DNA of 64,000 nucleotides. It comes from Cervus elaphus (lineage: Eukaryota > Chordata > Mammalia > Artiodactyla > Cervidae). The stretch spans positions 62,001 through 126,000 of the forward strand of contig NW_025316716.1 in NCBI RefSeq assembly GCF_910594005.1, in the 5' to 3' direction. The notes under the pieces were generated by a model. The model ran no database searches, was not told the origin of the DNA, and worked only from the letters and a program-made list of their open reading frames with translations. The stretch's first letter is position 1; each line of letters begins with the position of its first letter. Below, piece after piece: positions 36,677 through 49,500 of the stretch. A program made the position numbers and the translations under genes.

Positions 36677-39600
36677 GAGGAGCAAAAAAAAAAAAAAAAA
36701 AAAAAGAAAGACCAGGAGCATGAAAAGGTGAGAAAAATGCGAGGAGCAAAAAAAAAAAAGAAAGACCAGGAGCATTAACAGGTGTGAAAAATGCGGGGCG
36801 CAAAAAAAAAAAAACAAAGACCAGGAGCATGAAAAGGTGTGAAAAATGCGACGAGCATGAAAAGTGGTGAAAAATGTGAGGAGCATGAAGAGGTGTGAAA
36901 AATGCGAGGAGCATGAAAAGGTGTGAAAAATGCGACGAGCATGAAAAGTTGTGAAAAATGCGAGGAGCAAAAAAAAAAAAAAAAAAAAAGAAAGACCAGG
37001 AGCATGAAAAGGTGTGAAAAATGCGAGGAGCAAAAAAAAAAAAAAAAAGAAAGAAAGAAAGACCAGGAGCATGAAAAGGTGTGAAAAATGCGACGAGCAT
37101 GAAAAGTGGTGAAAAATGTGAGGAGCATGAAGAGGTGTGAAAAATGCGAGGAGCATGAAAAGTTGTGAAAAATGCGAGGAGCAAAAAAAAAAAAAAAAAA
37201 AAAGAAAGACCATGAGCATGAAAAGGTGTGAAAAATGCGAGGAGAAAAAAAAAAAAAAAAGACCAGGAGCATGAAAAGGTGTGAAAAATGCGAGGAGCAA
37301 AAAAAAAAAAAGAAAGAAAGAAAGAAAGACCAGGAGCATGAAAAGGAGTGAAAAATGCGAGGAGCATGAAAAGGTGTGAAAAATTCGAGGAGCAAAAAAA
37401 AAAAAAAAAAAAGACCAGGAGCATGAAAAGGTGTGAAAAATGCGAGGAGCAAAAAAAAAAAAAAAAAGACCAGGAGCATGAAAAGGTGTGAAAAATGCGA
37501 GGAGCAAAAAAAAAAAAAAAAGAAAGAAAGAAAGCCAGGAGCATGAAAAGGTGTGAAAAATGCGAGGAGCATGAAAAGGTGTGAAAAATGCGAGGAAAAA
37601 AAAAAAAAAACACCAGGAACATGAAAAGGTGTGAAAAATGCGAGGAGCAAAAAAAAAAAAAAAAAGAAAGGCCAGGAGCATGAAAAGGTGTGAAAAATGC
37701 GAGGAGCAAAAAAAAAAAAAAAAGAAAGACCAGGAGCATGAAAAGGTGTGAAAAATGCGACGAGCATGAAAAGGTGTGAAAAATGCGAGGAGCAAAAAAA
37801 ATTAAAAAAAGAAAGAAAGAAAGACCAGGAGCATGAAAAGGTGTGAAAAATGCGAGGAGCAAAAAAAAAAAAAAAAAGAAAGGCCAGGAGCATGAAAAGG
37901 TGTGAAAAATGCGAGGAGCAAAAAAAAAAAAAAAAGAAAGGCCAGGAGCATGAAAAGGTGTGAAAAATGCGAGGAGCAAAAAAAAAAAAAAAAGAAAGAC
38001 CAGGAGCATGAAAAGGTGTGAAAAATGCGACGAGCATGAAAAGGTGTGAAAAATGCGAGGAGCAAAAAAAATAAAAAAAAGAAAGAAAGAAAGACCAGGA
38101 GCATGAAAAGGTGTGAAAAATGCGAGGAGCAAAAAAAAAAAAAAAAGACCAGGAGCATGAAAAGGTGTGAAAAATGCGAGGAGAAAAAAAAAAAAAAGAC
38201 CAGGAGCATGAAAAGGTGTGAAAAATGCGAGGAAAAAAAAAAAAAAAAAGACCAGGAATATGAAAAGGTGTGAAAAATGCGAGGAGCAAAAAAAAAAAAA
38301 GAAAGACCAGGAGCATTAAAAGGTGTGAAAAATGCGGGGAGCAAAAAAAAAAAAAACAAAGACCAGGAGCATGAAAAGGTGTGAAAAATGCGACGAGCAT
38401 GAAAAGTTGTGAAAAATGCGAGGAGCATGAAGAGGTGTGAAAAATGCGAGGAGCATGAAAAGGTGTGAAAAATGCGAGCAGCAAAAAAAAAAAAAAAAAG
38501 ACCAGGAACATGAAAAGGTGTGAAAAATGCGAGGAGCAAAAAAAATAAAAAAAAGAAAGAAAGAAAGACCAGGAGCATGAAAAGGTGTGAAAAATGCGAG
38601 GAGCAAAAAAAAAAAGAAAGACCAGGAGCATGAAAAGGTGTGAAAAATGCGAGGAGCAAAAAAAAAAAAGAAAGACCAGGAGTATGAAAAGGTGTGAAAA
38701 ATGCGAGGAGCAAAAAAAAAAAAAAAAAAGACCAGGAACATGAAAAGGTGTGAAAAAAGCGAGGAGCAAAAAAAAAAGAAGAAAGACCAGGAGCATGAAA
38801 AGGTGTGAAAAATGCAAGGAGCATGAAAAGGTGTGAAAAATGCGAGGAGCAAAAAAAAAAAAAGAAAGACCAGGAGCATGAAAAGGTGTGAAAAATGCGA
38901 GGAGAAAAAAAAAAAAAAAAGACCAGGAGCATGAAAAGGTGTGAAAAATGCGAGGAGCAAAAAAAAAAAAAGAAAGAAAGAAAGAAAGACCAGGAGCATG
39001 AAAAGGTGTGAAAAATGCGAGGAGCATGAAAAGGTGTGAAAAATTCGAGGAGCAAAAAAAAAAAAAAAAAAAGACCAGGAGCATGAAAAGGTGTGAAAAA
39101 TGCGAGGAGCAAAAAAAAAAAAAAAAGACCAGGAGCATGAAAAGGTGTGAAAAATGCGAGGAGCAAAAAAAAAAAAAAAAGAAAGAAAGAAAGCCAGGAG
39201 CATGAAAAGGTGTGAAAAATGCGAGGAGCATGAAAAGGTGTGAAAAATGCGAGGAAAAAAAAAAAAAACACCAGGAACATGAAAAGGTGTGAAAAATGCG
39301 AGGAGCAAAAAAAAAAAAGAAAGACCAGGAGCATTAACAGGTGTGAAAAATGCGGGGCGCAAAAAAAAAAAAACAAAGACCAGGAGCATGAAAAGGTGTG
39401 AAAAAGGCGACGAGCATGAAAAGTGGTGAAAAATGTGAGGAGCATGAAGAGGTGTGAAAAATGCGAGGAGCATGAAAAGGTGTGAAAAATGCGACGAGCA
39501 TGAAAAGTTGTGAAAAATGCGAGGAGCAAAAAAAAAAAAAAAAAAAAAAGAAAGACCAGGAGCATGAAAAGGTGTGAAAAAAGCGAGGAGCAAAAAAAAA

Positions 39601-42350
39601 AAAAAAAAGAAAGAAAGAAAGACCAGGAGCATGAAAAGGTGTGAAAAATGCGACGAGCATGAAAAGTGGTGAAAAATGTGAGGAGCATGAAGAGGTGTGA
39701 AAAATGCGAGGAGCATGAAAAGTTGTGAAAAATGCGAGGAGCAAAAAAAAAAAAAAAAAAAAAGAAAGACCATGAGCATGAAAAGGTGTGAAAAATGCGA
39801 GGAGAAAAAAAAAAAAAAAAGACCAGGAGCATGAAAAGGTGTGAAAAATGCGAGGAGCAAAAAAAAAAAAAGAAAGAAAGAAAGAAAGACCAGGAGCATG
39901 AAAAGGTGTGAAAAATGCGAGGAGCATGAAAAGGTGTGAAAAATTCGAGGAGCAAAAAAAAAAAAAAAAAAGACCAGGAGCATGAAAAGGTGTGAAAAAT
40001 GCGAGGAGCAAAAAAAATAAAAAAAAGAAAGAAAGAAAGACCAGGAGCATGAAAAGGTGTGAAAAATGCGAGGAGCAAAAAAAAAAAGAAAGACCAGGAG
40101 CATGAAAAGGTGTGAAAAATGCGAGGAGCAAAAAAAAAAAAGAAAGACCAGGAGTATGAAAAGGTGTGAAAAATGCGAGGAGCAAAAAAAAAAAAAAAAA
40201 GACCAGGAACATGAAAAGGTGTGAAAAATGCGAGCAGCAAAAAAAAAAAAAGAAAGACCAGGAGCATGAAAAGGTGTGAAAAATGCAAGGAGCATGAAAA
40301 GGTGTGAAAAATGCGAGGAGCAAAAAAAAAAAAAGAAAGACCAGGAGCATGAAAAGGTGTGAAAAATGCGATGAGCATGAAAAGTTGTGAAAAAATGCGA
40401 GGAGCATGAAAAGGTGTGAAAAATGCGAGGAGGATGAAAAGGTGTGAAAAATGCGAGGAGCAAAAAAAAAAAAAAAAGAAAGAAAGAAAGACCAGGAGCA
40501 TGAAAAGGTGTGAAAAATTCGAGGAGCAAAAAAAAAAAAAAAAAAAAGACCAGGAGCATGAAAAGGTGTGAAAAATGCGAGGAGAAAAAAAAAAAAAAAA
40601 AGACCAGGAGCATGAAAAGGTGTGAAAAATGCGAGGAGCAAAAAAAAAAAAAAAGAAAGAAAGAAAGACCAGGAGCATGAAAAGGTGTGAAAAATGCGAG
40701 GAGCATGAAAAGGTGTGAAAAATGCGAGGAAAAAAAAAAAAAAAAAGACCAGGAGCATGAAAAGGTGTGAAAAATGCGAGGAGCAAAAAAAAAAAAAGAA
40801 AGACCAGGAGCATTAACAGGTGTGAAAAATGCGGGGAGCAAAAAAAAAAAAAAAAAAGACCAGGAGCATGAAAAGGTGTGAAAAATGCGACGAGCATGAA
40901 AAGTGGTGAAAAATGTGAGGAGCATGAAGAGGTGTGAAAAATGCGAGGAGCATGAAAAGGTGTGAAAAATGCGACGAGCATGAAAAGTTGTGAAAAATGC
41001 GAGGAGCAAAAAAAAAAAAAAAAAAAAAAAAAGACCAGGAGAAAGAAAAGGTGTGAAAAATGCGAGGGGAAAAAAAAAAAAAAAAAAAAGACCAGGAGTA
41101 TGAAAATGTGTGAAAAATGCGAGGAGCAAAAAAAAAAAAAAAAAAGACCAGGAGTATGAAAATGTGTGAAAAATGCGAGGAGCAAAAAAAAAAAAAGAAA
41201 GACCAGGAGCATGAAAAGGTGTGAAAAATGCGAGGAGCAAAAAAAAAAAAAAAAAGAAAGAAAGAAAGACCAGGAGCATGAAAAGGTGTGAAAAATGCGA
41301 GGAGCAAAAAAAAAAAAAAAAAAAAAGAAAGACCAGGAGCATGAAAAGGTGTGAAAAATGCGAGGAGCAAAAAAAAAAAAAAAAGACCAGGAGTATGAAA
41401 ATGTGTGAAAAATGCGAGGAGCAAAAAAAAAAAAAAAAAGACCAGGAACATGAAAAGGTGTGAAAAATGCGAGGAGCAAAAAAAAAAAAAGAAAGACCAG
41501 GAGCATGAAAAGGTGTGAAAAATGCGACGGGCATGAAAAGTTGTGAAAAATGCGAGGAGCATGAAGAGATGTGAAAAATGCGAGGAGCATGAAAAGGTGT
41601 GAAAAATTCGAGGAGCAAAAAAAAAAAAAAAGACCAGGAGCATGAAAATGTGTGAAAAATGCGAGGAGCAAAAAAAAAAAAAAAAAGAAAGAAAGAAAGC
41701 CAGGAGCATGAAAAGGTGTGAAAAATGCGAGGAGCATTAAAAGGTGTGAAAAATGCGAGGAAAAAAAAAAAAAAGACCAGGAACATGAAAAGGTGTGAAA
41801 AATGCGAGGAGCAAAAAAAAAAAAAGAAAGACCAGGAGCATTAACAGGTGTGAAAAATGCGGGGAGCAAAAAAAAAAAAAAACAAAGACCAGGAGCATGA
41901 AAAGGTGTGAAAAATGCGACGAGCATGAAAAGTGGTGAAAAATGTGAGGAGCATGAAGAAGTGTGAAAAATGCGAGGAGCATGAAAAGGTGTGAAAAATG
42001 CGACGAGCATGAAAAGTTGTGAAAAATGCGAGGAGCAAAAAAAAAAAAAAAAAAAAGAAAGACCAGGAGCATGAAAAGGTGTGAAAAATGCGAGGAGCAA
42101 AAAAAATAAAAAAAAGAAAGAAAGAAAGACCAGGAGCATGAAGAGGTGTGAAAAATGCGAGGAGCAAAAAAAAAAAAAAAAAAAAGAAAGACCAGGAGCA
42201 TGAAAAGGTGTGAAAAATGCGAGGAGCCAAAAAAAATAAAAAAAAGAAAGAAAGAAAGACCAGGAGCATGAAAAGGTGTGAAAAATGTGAGGAGCAAAAA
42301 AAAAAAAAAAAAAAAGAAAGACCAGGAGCATGAAAAGGTGTGAAAAATGC

Positions 42351-42546
42351 GACGAGCATGAAAAGTGGTGAAAAATGTGAGGAGCATGAAGAGGTGTGCA
42401 AAATGCGAGGAGCATGAAAAGGTGTGAAAAATGCGACGAGCATGAAAAGTGGTGAAAAATGTGAGGAGCATGAAGAGGTGTGAAAAATGCGAGGAGCATG
42501 AAAAGGTGTGAAAAATGCGACGAGCATGAAAAGTTGTGAAAAATGC
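42351..42546 (+). repeat. 84-bp trimer repeat, copy 4
   Basis: It lies 5,870 bases after copy 3 and shares its private GTGTGCAAAATGCG core, confirming descent through the 5.87-kb duplication. Confidence 0.9.
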
Positions 42547-43474
42547 GAGGAGCAAAAAAAAAAAAAAAAAAAAAGAAAGACCAGGAGCATGAAAAGGTGT
42601 GAAAAATGCGAGGAGCAAAAAAAAAAAAGAAAGACCAGGAGCATTAACAGGTGTGAAAAATGCGGGGCGCAAAAAAAAAAAAACAAAGACCAGGAGCATG
42701 AAAAGGTGTGAAAAATGCGACGAGCATGAAAAGTGGTGAAAAATGTGAGGAGCATGAAGAGGTGTGAAAAATGCGAGGAGCATGAAAAGGTGTGAAAAAT
42801 GCGACGAGCATGAAAAGTTGTGAAAAATGCGAGGAGCAAAAAAAAAAAAAAAAAAAAAGAAAGACCAGGAGCATGAAAAGGTGTGAAAAATGCGAGGAGC
42901 AAAAAAAAAAAAAAAAAGAAAGAAAGAAAGACCAGGAGCATGAAAAGGTGTGAAAAATGCGACGAGCATGAAAAGTGGTGAAAAATGTGAGGAGCATGAA
43001 GAGGTGTGAAAAATGCGAGGAGCATGAAAAGTTGTGAAAAATGCGAGGAGCAAAAAAAAAAAAAAAAAAAAGAAAGACCATGAGCATGAAAAGGTGTGAA
43101 AAATGCGAGGAGAAAAAAAAAAAAAAAAGACCAGGAGCATGAAAAGGTGTGAAAAATGCGAGGAGCAAAAAAAAAAAAAGAAAGAAAGAAAGAAAGACCA
43201 GGAGCATGAAAAGGTGTGAAAAATGCGAGGAGCATGAAAAGGTGTGAAAAATTCGAGGAGCAAAAAAAAAAAAAAAAAAGACCAGGAGCATGAAAAGGTG
43301 TGAAAAATGCGAGGAGCAAAAAAAAAAAAAAAAGACCAGGAGCATGAAAAGGTGTGAAAAATGCGAGGAGCAAAAAAAAAAAAAAAAGAAAGAAAGAAAG
43401 CCAGGAGCATGAAAAGGTGTGAAAAATGCGAGGAGCATGAAAAGGTGTGAAAAATGCGAGGAAAAAAAAAAAAA

Positions 43475-46400
43475 ACACCAGGAACATGAAAAGGTGTGAA
43501 AAATGCGAGGAGCAAAAAAAAAAAAAAAAAGAAAGGCCAGGAGCATGAAAAGGTGTGAAAAATGCGAGGAGCAAAAAAAAAAAAAAAAGAAAGACCAGGA
43601 GCATGAAAAGGTGTGAAAAATGCGACGAGCATGAAAAGGTGTGAAAAATGCGAGGAGCAAAAAAAATTAAAAAAAGAAAGAAAGAAAGACCAGGAGCATG
43701 AAAAGGTGTGAAAAATGCGAGGAGCAAAAAAAAAAAAAAAAGAAAGGCCAGGAGCATGAAAAGGTGTGAAAAATGCGAGGAGCAAAAAAAAAAAAAAAAG
43801 AAAGGCCAGGAGCATGAAAAGGTGTGAAAAATGCGAGGAGCAAAAAAAAAAAAAAAAGAAAGACCAGGAGCATGAAAAGGTGTGAAAAATGCGACGAGCA
43901 TGAAAAGGTGTGAAAAATGCGAGGAGCAAAAAAAATAAAAAAAAGAAAGAAAGAAAGACCAGGAGCATGAAAAGGTGTGAAAAATGCGAGGAGCAAAAAA
44001 AAAAAAAAAAGACCAGGAGCATGAAAAGGTGTGAAAAATGCGAGGAGAAAAAAAAAAAAAAAACCAGGAGAAAGAAAAGGTGTGAAAAAAGCGAGGAAAA
44101 AAAAAAAAAAAAGACCAGGAATATGAAAAGGTGTGAAAAATGCGAGGAGCAAAAAAAAAAAAAGAAAGACCAGGAGCATTAAAAGGTGTGAAAAATGCGG
44201 GGAGCAAAAAAAAAAAAAACAAAGACCAGGAGCATGAAAAGGTGTGAAAAATGCGACGAGCATGAAAAGTTGTGAAAAATGCGAGGAGCATGAAGAGGTG
44301 TGAAAAATGCGAGGAGCATGAAAAGGTGTGAAAAATGCGAGCAGCAAAAAAAAAAAAAAAAGACCAGGAACATGAAAAGGTGTGAAAAATGCGAGGAGCA
44401 AAAAAAATAAAAAAAAGAAAGAAAGAAAGACCAGGAGCATGAAAAGGTGTGAAAAATGCGAGGAGCAAAAAAAAAAAGAAAGACCAGGAGCATGAAAAGG
44501 TGTGAAAAATGCGAGGAGCAAAAAAAAAAAAGAAAGACCAGGAGTATGAAAAGGTGTGAAAAATGCGAGGAGCAAAAAAAAAAAAAAAAAGACCAGGAAC
44601 ATGAAAAGGTGTGAAAAATGCGAGGAGCAAAAAAAAAAGAAGAAAGACCAGGAGCATGAAAAGGTGTGAAAAATGCAAGGAGCATGAAAAGGTGTGAAAA
44701 ATGCGAGGAGCAAAAAAAAAAAAAGAAAGACCAGGAGCATGAAAAGGTGTGAAAAATGCGAGGAGAAAAAAAAAAAAAAAAGACCAGGAGCATGAAAAGG
44801 TGTGAAAAATGCGAGGAGCAAAAAAAAAAAAAGAAAGAAAGAAAGAAAGACCAGGAGCATGAAAAGGTGTGAAAAATGCGAGGAGCATGAAAAGGTGTGA
44901 AAAATTCGAGGAGCAAAAAAAAAAAAAAAAAAGACCAGGAGCATGAAAAGGTGTGAAAAATGCGAGGAGCAAAAAAAAAAAAAAAAGACCAGGAGCATGA
45001 AAAGGTGTGAAAAATGCGAGGAGCAAAAAAAAAAAAAAAAGAAAGAAAGAAAGCCAGGAGCATGAAAAGGTGTGAAAAATGCGAGGAGCATGAAAAGGTG
45101 TGAAAAATGCGAGGAAAAAAAAAAAAAACACCAGGAACATGAAAAGGTGTGAAAAATGCGAGGAGCAAAAAAAAAAAAAAAAAGAAAGGCCAGGAGCATG
45201 AAAAGGTGTGAAAAATGCGAGGAGCAAAAAAAAAAAAAAAAGAAAGACCAGGAGCATGAAAAGGTGTGAAAAATGCGACGAGCATGAAAAGGTGTGAAAA
45301 ATGCGAGGAGCAAAAAAAATTAAAAAAAGAAAGAAAGAAAGACCAGGAGCATGAAAAGGTGTGAAAAATGCGAGGAGCAAAAAAAAAAAAAAAAGAAAGG
45401 CCAGGAGCATGAAAAGGTGTGAAAAATGCGAGGAGCAAAAAAAAAAAAAAAAGAAAGGCCAGGAGCATGAAAAGGTGTGAAAAATGCGAGGAGCAAAAAA
45501 AAAAAAAAAAGAAAGACCAGGAGCATGAAAAGGTGTGAAAAATGCGACGAGCATGAAAAGGTGTGAAAAATGCGAGGAGCAAAAAAAATAAAAAAAAGAA
45601 AGAAAGAAAGACCAGGAGCATGAAAAGGTGTGAAAAATGCGAGGAGCAAAAAAAAAAAAAAAAGACCAGGAGCATGAAAAGGTGTGAAAAATGCGAGGAG
45701 AAAAAAAAAAAAAAGACCAGGAGCATGAAAAGGTGTGAAAAATGCGAGGAAAAAAAAAAAAAAAAGACCAGGAATATGAAAAGGTGTGAAAAATGCGAGG
45801 AGCAAAAAAAAAAAAAGAAAGACCAGGAGCATTAAAAGGTGTGAAAAATGCGGGGAGCAAAAAAAAAAAAAAACAAAGACCAGGAGCATGAAAAGGTGTG
45901 AAAAATGCGACGAGCATGAAAAGTTGTGAAAAATGCGAGGAGCATGAAGAGGTGTGAAAAATGCGAGGAGCATGAAAAGGTGTGAAAAATGCGAGCAGCA
46001 AAAAAAAAAAAAAAAGACCAGGAACATGAAAAGGTGTGAAAAATGCGAGGAGCAAAAAAAATAAAAAAAAGAAAGAAAGAAAGACCAGGAGCATGAAAAG
46101 GTGTGAAAAATGCGAGGAGCAAAAAAAAAAAGAAAGACCAGGAGCATGAAAAGGTGTGAAAAATGCGAGGAGCAAAAAAAAAAAAGAAAGACCAGGAGTA
46201 TGAAAAGGTGTGAAAAATGCGAGGAGCAAAAAAAAAAAAAAAAAGACCAGGAACATGAAAAGGTGTGAAAAATGCGAGGAGCAAAAAAAAAAGAAGAAAG
46301 ACCAGGAGCATGAAAAGGTGTGAAAAATGCAAGGAGCATGAAAAGGTGTGAAAAATTCGAGGAGCAAAAAAAAAAAAAAAAAAGACCAGGAGCATGAAAA

Positions 46401-46500
46401 GGTGTGAAAAATGCGAGGAGCAAAAAAAAAAAAAAAAGACCAGGAGCATGAAAAGGTGTGAAAAATGCGAGGAAAAAAAAAAAAAAAAGACCAGGAATAT
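43475..46500. repeat. 1.65-kb tandem duplication within block B2
   Basis: CACCAGGAACATG units at about 43,475 and 45,129 and CATTAAAAGG modules at 44,178 and 45,830 repeat at about 1,652-1,654. The triple run of GAAAGGCCAGG linkers and the AATTAAA linker (43,668 and 45,320) repeat in step. A further partial copy starts at a degenerate CACCAGGAAAATAAAAAGG unit near 46,685. Another related copy begins at 48,379, with its CATTAAAAGG module at 49,080 (701 bases downstream, the same as 45,129 to 45,830). Confidence 0.78.
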
Positions 46501-49500
46501 GAAAAGGTGTGAAAAATGCGAGGAGCAAAAAAAAAAAAAAAAGACCAGGAGCATGAAAAGGTGTGAAAAAAGCGAGGAGCAAAAAAAAAAAAAAAAAAAA
46601 AAAAGAAAGCCAGGAGCATGAAAAGGTGTGAAAAATGCGAGGAGCATGAAAAGGTGTGAAAAATGCGAGGAAAAAAAAAAAAAACACCAGGAAAATAAAA
46701 AGGTGTGAAAAATGCGAGGAGCAAAAAAAAAAAAAAAAAGAAAGGCCAGGAGCATGAAAAGGTGTGAAAAATGCGAGGAGCAAAAAAAAAAAAAAAAGAA
46801 AGACCAGGAGCATGAAAAGGTGTGAAAAATGCGAGGAGCAAAAAAAAAAAAAGAAAGACCAGGAGCATTAAAAGGTGTGAAAAATGCGGGGAGCAAAAAA
46901 AAAAAAAACAAAGACCAGGAGCATGAAAAGGTGTGAAAAATGCGACGAGCATGAAAAGTTGTGAAAAATGCGAGGAGCATGAAGAGGTGTGAAAAATGCG
47001 AGGAGCATGAAAAGGTGTGAAAAATGCGAGCAGCAAAAAAAAAAAAAAAAGACCAGGAACATGAAAAGGTGTGAAAAATGCGAGGAGCAAAAAAAATAAA
47101 AAAAAGAAAGAAAGAAAGACCAGGAGCATGAAAAGGTGTGAAAAATGCGAGGAGCAAAAAAAAAAAGAAAGACCAGGAGCATGAAAAGGTGTGAAAAATG
47201 CGAGGAGCAAAAAAAAAAAAGAAAGACCAGGAGTATGAAAAGGTGTGAAAAATGCGAGGAGCAAAAAAAAAAAAAAAAAGACCAGGAACATGAAAAGGTG
47301 TGAAAAATGCGAGGAGCAAAAAAAAAAGAAGAAAGACCAGGAGCATGAAAAGGTGTGAAAAATGCGAGGAGCATGAAAAGGTGTGAAAAATGCGAGGAGC
47401 AAAAAAAAAAAAAGAAAGACCAGGAGCATGAAAAGGTGTGAAAAATGCGACGAGCATGAAAAGGTGTGAAAAATGCGAGGAGCAAAAAAAAAAAAAAAAA
47501 GAAAGGCCAGGAGCATGAAAAGGTGTGAAAAATGCGAGGAGCAAAAAAAAAAAAAAAAGAAAGACCAGGAGCATGAAAAGGTGTGAAAAATGCGACGAGC
47601 ATGAAAAGGTGTGAAAAATGCGAGCAGCAAAAAAAAAAAAAAAAGACCAGGAACATGAAAAGGTGTGAAAAATGCGAGGAGCAAAAAAAAAAAAAAAAAG
47701 AAAGAAAGAAAGACCAGGAGCATGAAAAGGTGTGAAAAATGCGAGGAGCAAAAAAAAAAAGAAAGACCAGGAGCATGAAAAGGTGTGAAAAATGCGAGGA
47801 CCAAAAAAAAAAAAAAAAAGAAAGAAAGAAAGACCAGGAGCATGAAAAGGTGTGAAAAATGCGACGAGCATGAAAAGTGGTGAAAAATGTGAGGAGCATG
47901 AAGAGGTGTGAAAAATGCGAGGAGCATGAAAAGTTGTGAAAAATGCGAGGAGCAAAAAAAAAAAAAAAAAAAAGAAAGACCATGAGCATGAAAAGGTGTG
48001 AAAAATGCGAGGAGAAAAAAAAAAAAAAAAGACCAGGAGCATGAAAAGGTGTGAAAAATGCGAGGAGCAAAAAAAAAAAAAGAAAGAAAGAAAGAAAGAC
48101 CAGGAGCATGAAAAGGTGTGAAAAATGCGAGGAGCATGAAAAGGTGTGAAAAATTCGAGGAGCAAAAAAAAAAAAAAAAAAGACCAGGAGCATGAAAAGG
48201 TGTGAAAAATGCGAGGAGCAAAAAAAAAAAAAAAAAGACCAGGAGCATGAAAAGGTGTGAAAAATGCGAGGAGCAAAAAAAAAAAAAAAAGAAAGAAAGA
48301 AAGCCAGGAGCATGAAAAGGTGTGAAAAATGCGAGGAGCATGAAAAGGTGTGAAAAATGCGAGGAAAAAAAAAAAAAACACCAGGAACATGAAAAGGTGT
48401 GAAAAATGCGAGGAGCAAAAAAAAAAAAAAAAAGAAAGGCCAGGAGCATGAAAAGGTGTGAAAAATGCGAGGAGCAAAAAAAAAAAAAAAAGAAAGACCA
48501 GGAGCATGAAAAGGTGTGAAAAATGCGACGAGCATGAAAAGGTGTGAAAAATGCGAGGAGCAAAAAAAATTAAAAAAAGAAAGAAAGAAAGACCAGGAGC
48601 ATGAAAAGGTGTGAAAAATGCGAGGAGCAAAAAAAAAAAAAAAAGAAAGGCCAGGAGCATGAAAAGGTGTGAAAAATGCGAGGAGCAAAAAAAAAAAAAA
48701 AAGAAAGGCCAGGAGCATGAAAAGGTGTGAAAAATGCGAGGAGCAAAAAAAAAAAAAAAGAAAGACCAGGAGCATGAAAAGGTGTGAAAAATGCGACGAG
48801 CATGAAAAGGTGTGAAAAATGCGAGGAGCAAAAAAAAAAAAAAAAAGAAAGAAAGAAAGACCAGGAGCATGAAAAGGTGTGAAAAATGCGAGGAGCAAAA
48901 AAAAAAAAAAAAGACCAGGAGCATGAAAAGGTGTGAAAAATGCGAGGAGAAAAAAAAAAAAAAGACCAGGAGCATGAAAAGGTGTGAAAAATGCGAGGAA
49001 AAAAAAAAAAAAAAAGACCAGGAATATGAAAAGGGGTGAAAAATGCGAGGAGCAAAAAAAAAAAAAGAAAGACCAGGAGCATTAAAAGGTGTGAAAAATG
49101 CGGGGAGCAAAAAAAAAAAAAACAAAGACCAGGAGCATGAAAAGGTGTGAAAAATGCGACGAGCATGAAAAGGTGTGAAAAATGCGAGGAGCATGAAGAG
49201 GTGTGAAAAATGCGAGGAGCATGAAAAGGTGTGAAAAATGCGAGCAGCAAAAAAAAAAAAAAAAGACCAGGAACATGAAAAGGTGTGAAAAATGCGAGGA
49301 GCAAAAAAAATAAAAAAAAGAAAGAAAGAAAGACCAGGAGCATGAAAAGGTGTGAAAAATGCGAGGAGCAAAAAAAAAAAGAAAGACCAGGAGCATGAAA
49401 AGGTGTGAAAAATGCGAGGAGCAAAAAAAAAAAAGAAAGACCAGGAGTATGAAAAGGTGTGAAAAATGCGAGGAGCAAAAAAAAAAAAAAAAAGACCAGG

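Larger units (their letters stand above)
30843..37450. repeat. 3.3-kb tandem duplication within block B2
   Basis: The order AATAAA linker, CATTAACAGG, CATTAAAAGG, CATTAACAGG, GCGGGGCGC occurs at 30,843-33,465 and again at 34,150-36,773, with distances of about 3,307-3,309. The joint is near 34,138, where a unit downstream of a TTCGAGG core is followed by an AATAAA linker rather than a plain A-run. Compare 37,440 and 58,560, where the original order continues. The second copy overlaps the first copy of the 5.87-kb duplication, so this event is older; the same joint is duplicated at about 40,010. Confidence 0.82.
33445..45170. repeat. 5.87-kb tandem duplication within block B2
   Basis: Marker pairs keep a distance of about 5,864-5,870: 33,465/39,332, 34,943/40,811, 35,866/41,735, 35,970/41,839, 36,773/42,642 and 38,314/44,178. 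The joint lies near 39,310, where a unit containing CACCAGGAACATG runs into the GAAAGACCAGGAGCATTAACAGG unit. At the end of the second copy (about 45,170) the same CACCAGGAACATG unit is followed by a GAAAGGCCAGG linker instead. The second copy shares the 33.45-39.31 order throughout, including the GCGGGGCGC variant. Confidence 0.85.
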
